From Janibacter sp. Soil728 (GTDB taxonomy: Bacteria > Actinomycetota > Actinomycetes > Actinomycetales > Dermatophilaceae), in NCBI RefSeq assembly GCF_001428305.1, contig NZ_LMRZ01000004.1, forward strand, positions 572,446 through 636,445: DNA of 64,000 bases, read 5' to 3'. How positions within the stretch are numbered: position 1 is the stretch's first letter; every line of letters begins with the position of its first letter. Position numbers and translations under genes: made by a program. Positions 54,836-63,890 of this stretch are shown here, piece after piece. A model generated the notes under the pieces. The model had not been told where the DNA came from, ran no database searches, and saw nothing but the letters and a program-made list of their open reading frames with translations.

Positions 54836-54870
54836 ACGAGCCCCGACACCGCCACGGTGTCGGGGCTCGT
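54836..54870 (+). terminator. Terminator after yceI
   Basis: Perfect 15-bp arms 54836-54850 and 54856-54870 (ACGAGCCCCGACACC and complement) with a 5-nt loop. Confidence 0.9.
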
Positions 54871-54906
54871 CTGCTGTGACCCCACGCAGGTGAGAAGATG
54901 CCGCCC

Positions 54907-55518
54907 ATGACGATCCACCCCATCACCATCACGGGTGAGCCGGTCCTGCACACCCGCGCGGAGCCGGTCACCGAGTTCGACGCGCAGCTGCGCACCCTCG
55001 TCGAGGACATGTACGCCACGCAGGAGGCCGCCCACGGGGTCGGTCTGGCCGCGCCGCAGATCGGCCTCGGTCTGCGGATCTACACGTGGAGCATGGCCAA
55101 CGACGACGGCGTCCCCACCCTGGGTCACGTCATCAACCCCTACGTCAAGGCGGCCAAGCCGGTCGTCGGCGAGCCGGACCGCGACAACGAGTCCGAGGGC
55201 TGCCTCTCGGTCCCCGGGTACTCCTTCCCCCTTCGTCGTGGGGAGAGTGCCGAGGTGACCGGCTACGACTGGGACGGCAACGAGATCGCCTTCACGGCCA
55301 CCGGGTGGTTCGCCCGCTGCATGCAGCACGAGTACGACCACCTCAACGGCTTCCTCTACGTCGACCGGCTCGGCGACAAGTGGAAGAAGAAGGCCCGCAA
55401 GGCCGTCAAGGCGGAAGGCTGGGGAGTCCCCGGTCTGACGTGGACGCCGGGGGAGGGGCCCGACCCCTTCGGTCACGACGACCCGGACCTCGACGACGAG
55501 GACCTCGACAGCGAGTGA
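54907..55518 (+). CDS. def: Peptide deformylase
   Basis: 203 aa. The three metal/catalytic motifs are intact: GVGLAAPQIG (about residue 47), EGCLSVPGYS (Cys ligand) and MQHEYDHLNGFLY (HExxH). Removes formyl from nascent proteins. An acidic C-terminal tail follows. ATG 54907 lies 7 nt after a weak GAAGAT -10-like box; ATG 54898 is an alternative. Overlaps miaA as GTGA. Confidence 0.95.
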   Translation: MTIHPITITGEPVLHTRAEPVTEFDAQLRTLVEDMYATQEAAHGVGLAAPQIGLGLRIYTWSMANDDGVPTLGHVINPYVKAAKPVVGEPDRDNESEGCLSVPGYSFPLRRGESAEVTGYDWDGNEIAFTATGWFARCMQHEYDHLNGFLYVDRLGDKWKKKARKAVKAEGWGVPGLTWTPGEGPDPFGHDDPDLDDEDLDSE

Positions 55519-56438
55519 TCCCCCAGGTCATCGCCGTCGTCGGCGCCACGGCGACCGGCAAGTCCGACCTCGCGCTCGACCTCGCCGAGGAGCTCGGTGG
55601 TGAGGTCGTCAACGCCGACGCCATGCAGCTCTACCGCGGCATGGACATCGGCACCAACAAGCTGCCGGTCGAGCAGCGGCGGGGCGTCCCGCACCACCTC
55701 CTGGACGTCCTCGAGGTCACCGACGAGGCGACGCTCGCCGACTACCAGTCGCGGGTCGAGGTGGCGATCGTCGACGTCCTCGACCGCGGTCTCGTGCCGG
55801 TCCTCGCCGGCGGCTCCGGGCTCTATGTCCGCGCGGCCCTCGACCACCTCGAGATCCCGCCGACGGACCCCGCGGTCCGGGCCCGTCTCGAGGCGCAAGC
55901 GCAGGACGAAGGGGGGAGCGACGCCCTTCGTCATCGGTTGCGTGAGCTCGACCCAGCTGCCGCCGACGCCATCGAGCCCAACAACATCCGGCGGATCATC
56001 CGGGCCCTCGAGGTCGTCGAGATCACCGGCCGGCCCTTCTCGGCGACGGCACCGACCAAGCGCTACCGCCGCCCTTCGCTCGTGATCGGGCTGCGCGACG
56101 ACTGGGACGCGCTGACGCAGCGGATCGAGCGCCGGGCCCGCGGGATGTGGGCGGACGGGCTGCTCGAGGAGGTGACTGGACTCGACGCGGCCGGACTGCG
56201 CGGTGGCCGCACCGCGTCGCGAGCCATCGGCTACGCCCAGGCTCTCGGTGAGCTCGACGGACGCTGGGGCCGCGAGGAGGCGATCGGCGACACTGCACGG
56301 GCGACGCGACGCTACGCGCGCCGACAGGAGTCCTGGTGGCGACCCGACCCCCGGGTGCAGTGGCTGGACGCTGCCGGCGTCGGTCTGCGTGCCGCGGCGC
56401 TGGACCTCACGAGGCGTCCGACACAATGGACCCCATGA
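55515..56438 (+). CDS. miaA: tRNA dimethylallyltransferase
   Basis: 307 aa. P-loop VVGATATGKSDLALDLA, NADAMQLYRGMDIGTNK, GVPHHLLDV, AGGSGLYVRA and the tRNA-binding NNIRRIIRALEV. Adds the isopentenyl group to A37, the substrate for MiaB. GTG 55515 overlaps def; its stop overlaps dapF as ATGA. Confidence 0.95.
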   Translation: MIPQVIAVVGATATGKSDLALDLAEELGGEVVNADAMQLYRGMDIGTNKLPVEQRRGVPHHLLDVLEVTDEATLADYQSRVEVAIVDVLDRGLVPVLAGGSGLYVRAALDHLEIPPTDPAVRARLEAQAQDEGGSDALRHRLRELDPAAADAIEPNNIRRIIRALEVVEITGRPFSATAPTKRYRRPSLVIGLRDDWDALTQRIERRARGMWADGLLEEVTGLDAAGLRGGRTASRAIGYAQALGELDGRWGREEAIGDTARATRRYARRQESWWRPDPRVQWLDAAGVGLRAAALDLTRRPTQWTP

Positions 56439-57304
56439 ACCTGCCTTTCACCAAGGGTCACGGCACGGAGAACGACTTCGTGCTCATCCCCGACCTCGAC
56501 GGCGAGCTCGAGCTCACCCCCGCGCAGGTCGCGCTGCTCGCCGACCGCAAGGCCGGCATCGGCGCCGACGGCGTGATCCGCATCGTGCGCACCGCCCGCG
56601 CCGCGGAGGCGGACATCGTGGCGCTGGCCGACGATGCCGAGTGGTTCATGGACTACCGCAACGCCGATGGCTCGCTCGCCCAGATGTGCGGCAACGGCAC
56701 GCGGGTCTTCGCGACCTGGCTGCGCCGCGAGGGGCTCGTGGGGGAGTCCTTCGCCATCGCCACGCGGGCCGGTGTGCGCCGGATCCGCTTCGAGGGCGAC
56801 GACGTCGTGACCCACATGGGCACCTGGCGCTTCGTCGACGAGGCCAAGGCGCAGTCGCAGGGCTTCGACTCCCTCGTGCACGTCGAGGAGGCCGAGGACA
56901 TCACCGAGCCGTACTCGGCGCTCTCGCTCGACCTGGGCAACCCGCACACCGTGGTGGCCCTCCCCGAAAAGGTGAACCTCAACGGACTCCGGCTGCGCCG
57001 GCCTCCGATGGTCAACCCCGTGCCGCCCGAGGGCAGCAATGTCGAGTTCGTCCGGGTCCTCGGTCCCGGCCGCATCTCGATGCGTGTCCACGAGCGAGGC
57101 GTCGGCGAGACCCGCTCGTGCGGGACGGGCGTGTGCGCGGCGGCCATCGGCACCGCCTTCTGGTCGGGCGACGTCGATGCCACCGGCGAGATGATCGTCG
57201 AGGTCCCCGGCGGCACCCTGCGCGTGCGCCTGCTGCCCGGGCGTGAGGTCGAGCTGGCCGGACCCGCGGTCCTCGTCGCTGACGGGACGACGACGCTCGT
57301 CTGA
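56435..57304 (+). CDS. dapF: Diaminopimelate epimerase
   Basis: 289 aa. FTKGHGTENDFVLIPD; first catalytic Cys in AQMCGNGTRVFA (about residue 85) and second in TRSCGTGVCAAA (about residue 229); DLGNPHTVV between. Converts LL- to meso-DAP for lysine and peptidoglycan. ATG 56435 (ATGA overlap) is preferred over ATG 56426. Last of def-miaA-dapF. Confidence 0.95.
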   Translation: MNLPFTKGHGTENDFVLIPDLDGELELTPAQVALLADRKAGIGADGVIRIVRTARAAEADIVALADDAEWFMDYRNADGSLAQMCGNGTRVFATWLRREGLVGESFAIATRAGVRRIRFEGDDVVTHMGTWRFVDEAKAQSQGFDSLVHVEEAEDITEPYSALSLDLGNPHTVVALPEKVNLNGLRLRRPPMVNPVPPEGSNVEFVRVLGPGRISMRVHERGVGETRSCGTGVCAAAIGTAFWSGDVDATGEMIVEVPGGTLRVRLLPGREVELAGPAVLVADGTTTLV

Positions 57305-57351
57305 GGTCACCCCCTCGCCCGTTTCGACATGCGGGTGACGTGCATCACATC

Positions 57352-57357
57352 TAGCGT
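57352..57357 (+). promoter_or_regulatory. -10 box TAGCGT of ggt
   Basis: TAGCGT, 6 nt, ATG 57364, no Shine-Dalgarno; leaderless. Confidence 0.55.
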
Positions 57358-57363
57358 GGGGGC

Positions 57364-59187
57364 ATGGGACGAGCATCGCGATTCATCGTCGGGGCACTCA
57401 CCGCAGGCGGGCTCACGCTCGCCGCGACATCCGGCGCCACAGCGACGCCTGAGGCGGGCCCCCCGCCCGTGGGCCATGACCTGCCCAAGGTGCCGGTCAT
57501 GCGTGGCGGTGGCGGAGCCGTGGCGTCCGTCGACCCCATCGTCAGTCAGATCGGGATCGACATCCTCGAGCGAGGAGGCAACGCGGCTGACGCAGCCGTC
57601 GGCATGGCGGCGGCTGTGGGTGTCGTCGAGCCGTACACGTCAGGTCTCGGGGGCGGTGGCTTCTTCGTCCACTACGACGCGGCCACCGGTCAGGTCGAGA
57701 CGATCGACGGACGTGAGACTGCTCCGGCAACCTTCCACGACAAGGTCTTCGTCGGGGATGACGGTCAGCCGATGGACTTCGACACCGTGGTCAACTCCGG
57801 TCTGTCCGTGGGTGTCCCGGGGACCCCGGCCACCTGGGAGATGGCGGCCGAGCGGTACGGCACCAAGTCGCTCAACACGCTGCTCAAGCCCGCGGAGATG
57901 GTCGCCCGCAAGGGCTTCGTCGTCGACCAGCCCTTCCATGACGCGACGGTCGACAACGCCGAGCGCTTCGCCCAGTTCCCCGACACCGCCAAGATCTATC
58001 TCCCCGGCGGCGAGCCGATCAAGACCGGCGCGATCCTGCGCAACCCGGACCTCGCCAAGTCCTACCGGCTGATGCGCACCCACGGTGCCGACGTGATGCA
58101 GCGCGGCGAGCTCGGCGAGGCCGTCGTCGACACGGCTCGTAACCCGCGCACAGCACCCGGCGTGAGCGTGCCGCGCGGCCAGATCACGATGGACGACATG
58201 CGTGCCTACCGCGCCCTGGTCAAGGAGCCGACGCACAGCGAGCACAAGGGCCTGGACGTCTACGGGATGCCGCTGCCGAGCTCCGGTGGCATTGCCGTCA
58301 GCGAGATCCTCAACCTCCTCGAGTCCTACGAGGAGCGGACCGGCAGGCAGACCGAGGACCTGTCGGAGGGGGACTGGGCGCACTGGTTCGCCGAGGCATC
58401 GGCCACCGCCTTCGCCGACCGCAACCGCTACGTCGGTGATGTACCCGGTGTCCCGGCCAAGGAGCTTGTCTCCCAAGGGTTTGCGGACGAACGCTCGTGC
58501 CTCTTCCATGCGGACGAGGCGATGACCAGACCCGTCCCCTTCGGCACGCCTGATGGCTCCTACGGGGACTGCCAGACCTCTGGTGCGACGACCAAGGTGG
58601 GGGCCGAGGACCAGCACACGACCTCCCTGACCGCTGTCGACAAGGAGGGCGATGCCGTCACCTACACGCTGACGATCGAGCAGTACGGCGGCAGCGGCAT
58701 GGTCGTCCCCGGTTACGGCTTCCTGCTCAACAACGAGCTGACGGACTTCAACTTCACGCCCGTGACGCAGGGGGTGCCCGACCCCAACCTCCCCGGCCCC
58801 GGCAAGCGGCCACGGTCCTCGATGTCACCCACCATCGTGCTCAAGGACGGCAAGCCGTGGATGACGGCTGGCAGCCCCGGCGGCGCCACGATCATCACGA
58901 CCGTCGCCCAGCTCGTCGCTGGTGTCACGGATCGTGGCATGCCGATCGGTGACTCCCTGGCCGCGCCACGGATCTCCTCGCGCAACGGCACCTCGACCCA
59001 GCTAGAGCCGCTCCTCGCCGACGGGTCGGTGGGCGAGTACCTGACGTCGCTGGGTCACACGACCACGAAGGTCGATCGCCTCGGCAATGCCACCGGGATC
59101 CGCGTGCACGACCGGCAGGATCTCGAGGCGGCAGCGGAGCCGACCCGAGCCGGTGGTGGGTCGGCGATGGTGGTCGACCCTGAGTGA
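57364..59187 (+). CDS. ggt: Gamma-glutamyltransferase, secreted
   Basis: 607 aa N-terminal-nucleophile hydrolase precursor. Sec-type signal peptide (about residues 1-28, ending ATSGATATPEAG). Large-subunit marks GGNAADAAVGMAAAVGVVEP and GLGGGGFFVHYD; autocleavage/catalytic Thr419 in QHTTSLTAVDKEG; the late PRSSMSPTIV and AGSPGGATIITTV segments. Acts outside the cytoplasm on glutathione-like gamma-glutamyl compounds. It breaks the usual dapF-to-lexA gene order. Confidence 0.93.
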   Translation: MGRASRFIVGALTAGGLTLAATSGATATPEAGPPPVGHDLPKVPVMRGGGGAVASVDPIVSQIGIDILERGGNAADAAVGMAAAVGVVEPYTSGLGGGGFFVHYDAATGQVETIDGRETAPATFHDKVFVGDDGQPMDFDTVVNSGLSVGVPGTPATWEMAAERYGTKSLNTLLKPAEMVARKGFVVDQPFHDATVDNAERFAQFPDTAKIYLPGGEPIKTGAILRNPDLAKSYRLMRTHGADVMQRGELGEAVVDTARNPRTAPGVSVPRGQITMDDMRAYRALVKEPTHSEHKGLDVYGMPLPSSGGIAVSEILNLLESYEERTGRQTEDLSEGDWAHWFAEASATAFADRNRYVGDVPGVPAKELVSQGFADERSCLFHADEAMTRPVPFGTPDGSYGDCQTSGATTKVGAEDQHTTSLTAVDKEGDAVTYTLTIEQYGGSGMVVPGYGFLLNNELTDFNFTPVTQGVPDPNLPGPGKRPRSSMSPTIVLKDGKPWMTAGSPGGATIITTVAQLVAGVTDRGMPIGDSLAAPRISSRNGTSTQLEPLLADGSVGEYLTSLGHTTTKVDRLGNATGIRVHDRQDLEAAAEPTRAGGGSAMVVDPE

Positions 59188-59225
59188 TCCCAGGTCGGCC
59201 GCGCTTCCCGTCCTACGCTGCCGGT

Positions 59226-60131
59226 GTGGAGCTGATGACGGATGTGACGTGCGGTGACTGGTTGCTGGAGCGGGTCGGTGGCAGGGGTCGGGTCGGCGGT
59301 GTGGTGGGCACGGGCTTCGAGGCCTACACGCGGATCCTGCACCCGGTGCCTGCGACGAGGGTCGACCTGTCGGTCACCGGCGAGTGGGGTGAGCACCCGG
59401 TGCTCGAGGAGTCGCGCTGGACCTGGTCGCAGGCGGCCGCGCGGCAGGGGCTCACGATGCACCCGCTCGTGCAGTGGAACCGGATCGCGGACCTGGACCG
59501 CGGGGTGGACTTCGCGGACTGTTGGCAGCTCGGGCAGACGCGAGAGGGCTACTTCGACCTCGATCTGCTGGCCGCGCTCACCGAGCAGCTGGCGCCGGCG
59601 ACCACGACGCCCGAGGACCTCGTCGCGGGGATCTGGAACGGCTGGGGCGAGCTGACCGGCAGCGGTAGAGCGCTCTACGCGATCGAGGGGAGCAGACTCC
59701 GGGCGTGGCTCACGCGGCGCCAGGTCCTCAGGGAGGCCGAGCGGCAGCAGCAACAGTCGCTCAGACCGGAGATCCGCGCTGCAGCCGAGCACGGACCCCA
59801 TCTGGAGTGGCCGGCCCGGGAGATGATCCTCTGCGCGACGTCCTGCGACGAGTTGAGTGATCCGAGCTGGGCCGAGGGCGCCGGGCTCGGGCTCCAACCG
59901 GGCTTCCCACCTTCCATCAGCCCTCAGCTTCTCTGGCCGGCGGATCGCTCGTGGGTGGTCGCGAGCGAGATCGACTGGGACAGCACGATCGTCGCCGGGT
60001 CACGGTCACTGCTCGATGCGGTGCTGGGCGATGACCGTCTCGAGGCCTACGAGGTCGACGAGGACAGTGATCTGAGCTGGGAGGGCGACCTGGTCAACCC
60101 GCCGCGGGCTGGCTGGTCCGCAGGATCCTGA
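59226..60131 (+). CDS. Conserved hypothetical protein
   Basis: 301 aa, family not recognised. Cytoplasmic, Trp-rich. Contains RVGGVVGTGFEAYTRILHPV, RWTWSQAAARQGL and GYFDLDLLAALTEQLAPATT; the C-terminus has SWVVASEIDWDSTIVAGS. GTG 59226 is chosen because TACGCT (59214-59219) lies 6 nt before it. Ends in a 38-bp tail-to-tail overlap with the methyltransferase gene. Confidence 0.7.
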   Translation: MELMTDVTCGDWLLERVGGRGRVGGVVGTGFEAYTRILHPVPATRVDLSVTGEWGEHPVLEESRWTWSQAAARQGLTMHPLVQWNRIADLDRGVDFADCWQLGQTREGYFDLDLLAALTEQLAPATTTPEDLVAGIWNGWGELTGSGRALYAIEGSRLRAWLTRRQVLREAERQQQQSLRPEIRAAAEHGPHLEWPAREMILCATSCDELSDPSWAEGAGLGLQPGFPPSISPQLLWPADRSWVVASEIDWDSTIVAGSRSLLDAVLGDDRLEAYEVDEDSDLSWEGDLVNPPRAGWSAGS

Positions 60132-60705
60132 ACCCCTTGCTCGTCGTGACCCGCTCGGTCGGCAGGCCGAGCTCGGTGTCGATCCAGTCCGCGTAACCGT
60201 CGGCCCCGAGGTTCTTGCCGATGACGAGGTGCGCGTCGGCTCCCTTCGCCAGGCGGGGGAGCCACGTGCGCAGCAGCTCGTGGACCGCCGGCTTGCCGAT
60301 GCGGATCGGCGGGTTGGACCAGATGGCGGCGAAGGCGAGCTCCACTGGCACCTCGTCGGGGCGCGCTGCGCGGACATTGGCCAGGCCGAGCGACGCTGCG
60401 TTGCGCCGGGTGAGGTCGAGTGCGCGCTCGGTGACGTCCACCGCCCAGACGGTGGCCTCGGGGGAGCGCATCGCGAGGGCGAGAGCGATCGGCCCCCAGC
60501 CGCAACCGATGTCGAGCAGGTCTCCGGTAGAAGGAGGTTCGGGCACCTCGTCGAGCAGGATGGCCGTCGCGCGGTCGAGACCGGCGGGGGAGAAGATGCC
60601 GCCCGCGGTCTCCACCGTGACCTCCCGCCCGGCGAGCTCCACGACGTGGGGCCGTCGCTGCTTGTCGGTCGCCGCGGGTGAGTCGGTGAAGTAGTGGTCG
60701 GTCAC
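60094..60705 (-). CDS. RsmC/RlmG-like class I methyltransferase
   Basis: 203 aa SAM-dependent methyltransferase of the MTS family. GGIFSPAGLDRATAILL, motif I LLDIGCGWGPIALALA (about residue 65), and the catalytic NPP-type motif IWSNPPIRIGK (about residue 130), as in N2-guanine rRNA methyltransferases. It lacks the RsmC N-terminal duplicate. GTG 60705 lies 6 nt after TAGGGT (60717-60712). Confidence 0.85.
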   Translation of the reverse strand: MTDHYFTDSPAATDKQRRPHVVELAGREVTVETAGGIFSPAGLDRATAILLDEVPEPPSTGDLLDIGCGWGPIALALAMRSPEATVWAVDVTERALDLTRRNAASLGLANVRAARPDEVPVELAFAAIWSNPPIRIGKPAVHELLRTWLPRLAKGADAHLVIGKNLGADGYADWIDTELGLPTERVTTSKGFRILRTSQPAAG

Positions 60706-60802
60706 GGGACAACCCTAGGTCCGTTGTCGGCGGTGGGTGGCACGGTGGTGTTGTGGGGGTGGGATGAAGGTCGGACAGGGCGAAAAAAGTTGTCCCTCCC
60801 CC

Positions 60803-60831
60803 TTCCGTCATTCGAACATATGTACTAATCT
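60803..60831 (+). promoter_or_regulatory. HNH gene promoter with SOS-like box in the spacer
   Basis: TTCCGT (60803-60808) and TAATCT (60826-60831) with 17-nt spacing. Inside, TCGAAC-ATAT-GTACTA (60812-60827) matches the LexA half site TCGAAC exactly and the other half with two mismatches. Confidence 0.5.
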
Positions 60832-60853
60832 GAATGTAGCGAAGGGGGGCGCG

Positions 60854-62386
60854 ATGACCGATCAGGGGACCTGCAGCACGGCGGGTGAGTCTGTGGTCGG
60901 TGGCGCGCTGCCTGATCGCCTGGCTGCTGGTCTCGCAGTGCTGAGTGCGGCGCGTCCTGAGGGGTTGTCGGAGGCGGAGCTGTTGCAGGTCGTGACGGTG
61001 TGCGAGGCGACGAAGGGGGCGGCTGCCGCTCTGCAGGCTCGCGCGACCGCGATGTTTGTCGAGGACCGTGACGAGCAGATCGCCCGTGATCGTGCGGATG
61101 GGGTGGTCTCGGCGCGTGAGGCGTCGTGTCGTCGTCGGGGTGCGCGGGCGGAGCTGGCTCTTGCTCGGCGGTGTGCGCCGGGTCAGGCGGATCGGCATGT
61201 GGGGTTGGCGAAGGCGCTGGTGCACGATCTGCCGTCCACGTTGGCGGCGTTGACCAGCGGTGAGTTGAGTGAGTGGCGGGCGACGATCGTGGCTCGGGAG
61301 ACCGCGTGCCTGAGTCATGAGGATCGGGTCGAGGCGGACCGGCGACTCGCTGGATGCTTGACCTCGGTGGGGGATCGGGAGCTGGCTGCGGCGGCGCATC
61401 GGGCGAGTGCGGATCTGGATGCGGAGGCGTTGGTGCATCGGCGTCGTAAGGCGGTCGCGTCCAGGAATGTGAGTGTGCGGCCGGCGGCAGATGGGATGGC
61501 GTGGTTGAGCGTGCTGGGCCCGTTGCAGGATGTGGTCGGTGCGTTTGCTGCGCTGAAGAAGGCCGAGCAGTCCCGCTACGTCGCCACCGGTGACCCTCAG
61601 GTTGATGCGGCGCGTGCGGCGGACGAGCGGGGTCGGGGCGCGTGGATGGCGGACACGGCGTTGGAGCTGCTGTCTGGTCGGTCCGAAGGTCAGGTGCAGC
61701 CGGTCGAGGTCGGTCTGGTGATGCGTGAGGAAGCAATCGTGCGCACGAGCGACTCCACAGACTCCGCCGATGCTGGCGGTGCTGGTGACGGGGATGAGGT
61801 TGAGGTCCCGGGGTGGGGTGCGATGCCCGGGGAGATGGCTCGTGAGCATCTGCTGCGTCTGTGTGATGCCGGGACCGCGACGTGGTTGCGGCGGTTGTGG
61901 ACTGCACCGGGTGGGAGCGACCTGGTGGCGATGGACTCGAAGCGTCGACTGTTCAGCGGGGTGCTGCGGCAGTTGGTGCAGCTGCGTGACGCGACGTGCC
62001 GGGTGCCGTTCTGCGGTGCGCCGATCCGCGACATCGACCACGTCAGCCCGCACGCTGCTGGGGGTGAGACCTCCGCGGCCAATGCGTTGGGTGGGTGTCA
62101 GGGACACAACCTGGTCAAGGAGGCGCCCGGCTGGCGGGCCGAGGTCACCTCCACCGGCCTGGATCCCGGCGGCGGCCCCCACGAAGTCATCCTCACGACA
62201 CCGACCGGCAGCGAGTACACCTGCACGGCGCCGCCCCTGCTGGGCCACGGGCGACCTGGACCCCGGTCGCGGCCACCCCGGGCCGGCGAGGTGACCCGAC
62301 GACGCCCGGTCAACACCGTCGACACCCTCGACACCACGAGATCAGCGATCGAGGTGCACTTCGAGGGACTCCTCGGGGCCGCGTAG
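60854..62386 (+). CDS. DUF222 / HNH endonuclease (13E12 repeat type)
   Basis: 510 aa. N-terminal helical DUF222 region (residues about 20-330), then the HNH nuclease with TCRVPFCGAP zinc-type cysteines, IRDIDHVSPHAAGG and ANALGGCQGHNLVKEA (about residues 376-425). Such genes are multicopy in actinobacteria and some 13E12 members in M. tuberculosis are SOS-controlled. ATG 60854 follows GAAGGGGGG. Biological role unresolved; possibly selfish or recombination-linked. Confidence 0.9.
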   Translation: MTDQGTCSTAGESVVGGALPDRLAAGLAVLSAARPEGLSEAELLQVVTVCEATKGAAAALQARATAMFVEDRDEQIARDRADGVVSAREASCRRRGARAELALARRCAPGQADRHVGLAKALVHDLPSTLAALTSGELSEWRATIVARETACLSHEDRVEADRRLAGCLTSVGDRELAAAAHRASADLDAEALVHRRRKAVASRNVSVRPAADGMAWLSVLGPLQDVVGAFAALKKAEQSRYVATGDPQVDAARAADERGRGAWMADTALELLSGRSEGQVQPVEVGLVMREEAIVRTSDSTDSADAGGAGDGDEVEVPGWGAMPGEMAREHLLRLCDAGTATWLRRLWTAPGGSDLVAMDSKRRLFSGVLRQLVQLRDATCRVPFCGAPIRDIDHVSPHAAGGETSAANALGGCQGHNLVKEAPGWRAEVTSTGLDPGGGPHEVILTTPTGSEYTCTAPPLLGHGRPGPRSRPPRAGEVTRRRPVNTVDTLDTTRSAIEVHFEGLLGAA

Positions 62387-62399
62387 GGGCGGGATCGAC

Positions 62400-62804
62400 T
62401 CAGCTGGCCTCTCGGACGTCATGCGCCTGGCGAGCAGCGGTCACCGCGGGCATGTGCTGCTCGGCCCACTCCTTCATGATCGTGATGGGCTCGAGGATCG
62501 AGACGCCCAAGGGCGTGAGTGCGTAGTCCACTCGCACGGGGACCGACGGTGTGACCGTTCTGGAGATCAGACCGTCACGCTCCAGGGAGCGCAGGGTCTG
62601 GGTCAGCATCTTTTCGCTGACGCCGGCGATCGTCGTGCGCAGCTGCGAGTAGCGCAGGGGGCCACCCCTCAACGCCGTGATGATGAGCGTGACCCACTTG
62701 TTGCTGATCCGATCGAGCAGCAGTCGGCTCGGGCAGGTGGCGAGATAGGCGTCGTACTGGTCCTTGGCCTGCTGGCGGGCTTGGGCGGCGGTCTTCGTCG
62801 GCAT
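62400..62804 (-). CDS. HxlR-family transcriptional regulator
   Basis: 134 aa winged helix. Cys24 in ATCPSRLLLDRISNKWVTLI is the typical conserved HxlR cysteine; LRYSQLRTTIAGVSEKMLTQ and TLRSLERDGLISRTV form the DNA-binding unit. ATG 62804 after AAGGAG. Divergent from the quinone oxidoreductase, a classic pair for redox or electrophile sensing. Confidence 0.9.
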   Translation of the reverse strand: MPTKTAAQARQQAKDQYDAYLATCPSRLLLDRISNKWVTLIITALRGGPLRYSQLRTTIAGVSEKMLTQTLRSLERDGLISRTVTPSVPVRVDYALTPLGVSILEPITIMKEWAEQHMPAVTAARQAHDVREAS

Positions 62805-62829
62805 GGCTCTCCTTCGGGTGCGTGGCGGA

Positions 62830-62870
62830 CTTTCGGGTGCGTACTTCCCAACGGAGAGTAGCCAACTCGA
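62830..62870. promoter_or_regulatory. HxlR/oxidoreductase intergenic region, candidate operator
   Basis: The 109-bp gap between divergent starts holds GCGTACTT and GAGTAGC as imperfect inverted repeats around 62839-62863. They resemble TACT/AGTA-containing operators of HxlR-family regulators. No clear -10 was fixed. Confidence 0.35.
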
Positions 62871-62913
62871 AGATGGTGACCGTCAGTCACATCCGAGAGA
62901 GGACCTGGATCAG

Positions 62914-63801
62914 ATGATTTCCGTTCGTTCCCTGCCCGAGCACACCATGCCGGTCGTCGAGGACCAGCCCGAGCCGACCGCCGGAGCGGGTGACGTCGTC
63001 ATCGAGATGCGTGCAGCCACGATCAACCCCGCCGACCCCTTCGTGCTCAGCGGAGTCGCAGGTGAGGTCTTCGGCCTCCCGGATGCCGTTGGTCTCGGCT
63101 ACGACGTGGCCGGCGTCGTGGTCGCGGTCGGCGAGGGGGTCGAGCGCCCCCGGGTTGGAGACCGCGTGGCCGGGTTGCATGACGACCTCTCCGCCCCCAG
63201 CCGTGGTCAGGCCGCCATGGTGGCACTCCCGGCCAGTGCTGTGGCCGTGATCCCCGAGGGGCTCGGTGATGTCGAGGCGGCGACGGTCCCGCTCAACGCG
63301 CTCACTGCTCGACAGGCGCTCGACCTGCTCGGTGCGCCCGTGGGCAGGTCCCTCCTGGTCACGGGTGCCGCTGGTGGTGTCGGTGGTTACGCGATGGCCC
63401 TCGCTGTCCGAGATGGATGGACAGTGCTCGGTCTGGCACGCGAGAGCGATCGGGAGTTCGTCGCGGCCGCGGGGGCTGAGCTGGTGACTGAGCTGCCTCA
63501 CGGCACGGTGGACGCCGTCCTCGATGCGGCGGCGCTGCAGGAGGCGGCACTGCCGGCCGTCATCGACGCAGGCGCCTTCGTGGGTGTGCTGCCGCCCGTG
63601 CCGGTGGTGCCCGAGCGGGGGGTCGCCGTGGAGACGGTCAACGTCCGCGCCGACGGTGGGGTTCTCGGTGAGCTCCTGAGCCTGACGGTGTCCGGCGACC
63701 TACCGACCCGCATCGCCGGGTCCCATCCGCTGGCCGAGGCTGGGGTCGCCTATGAGCGGTTCGCCGAAGGCGGGCGCGGCCGCTGGGTGCTCACGCACTG
63801 A
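62914..63801 (+). CDS. NADPH:quinone oxidoreductase-type medium-chain dehydrogenase
   Basis: 295 aa MDR protein without the zinc-binding cysteines. ATINPADPFVLSG, GYDVAGVVVAVGEGVERPRVGDRV, PLNALTARQALDLL and the NADPH loop VTGAAGGVGGYAMALA (about residue 150). Probably reduces quinones or reactive carbonyls, under HxlR control. ATG 62914 has only a weak ribosome site (GAGAGGA). Confidence 0.87.
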   Translation: MISVRSLPEHTMPVVEDQPEPTAGAGDVVIEMRAATINPADPFVLSGVAGEVFGLPDAVGLGYDVAGVVVAVGEGVERPRVGDRVAGLHDDLSAPSRGQAAMVALPASAVAVIPEGLGDVEAATVPLNALTARQALDLLGAPVGRSLLVTGAAGGVGGYAMALAVRDGWTVLGLARESDREFVAAAGAELVTELPHGTVDAVLDAAALQEAALPAVIDAGAFVGVLPPVPVVPERGVAVETVNVRADGGVLGELLSLTVSGDLPTRIAGSHPLAEAGVAYERFAEGGRGRWVLTH

Positions 63802-63809
63802 CCGGGCCG

Positions 63810-63846
63810 GGGCGAAGGGGGAGAGGAGGGCGGTCCCCCTTCGCCC
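63810..63846. terminator. Bidirectional terminator
   Basis: Perfect 13-bp arms 63810-63822 and 63834-63846 (GGGCGAAGGGGGA and complement), 11-nt loop, between the oxidoreductase and the convergent glpK end. Confidence 0.88.
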
Positions 63847-63890
63847 GGTCGGTCAGCGGGCAGCGACCAGCCCGTGCAGGTGCATGGCCC

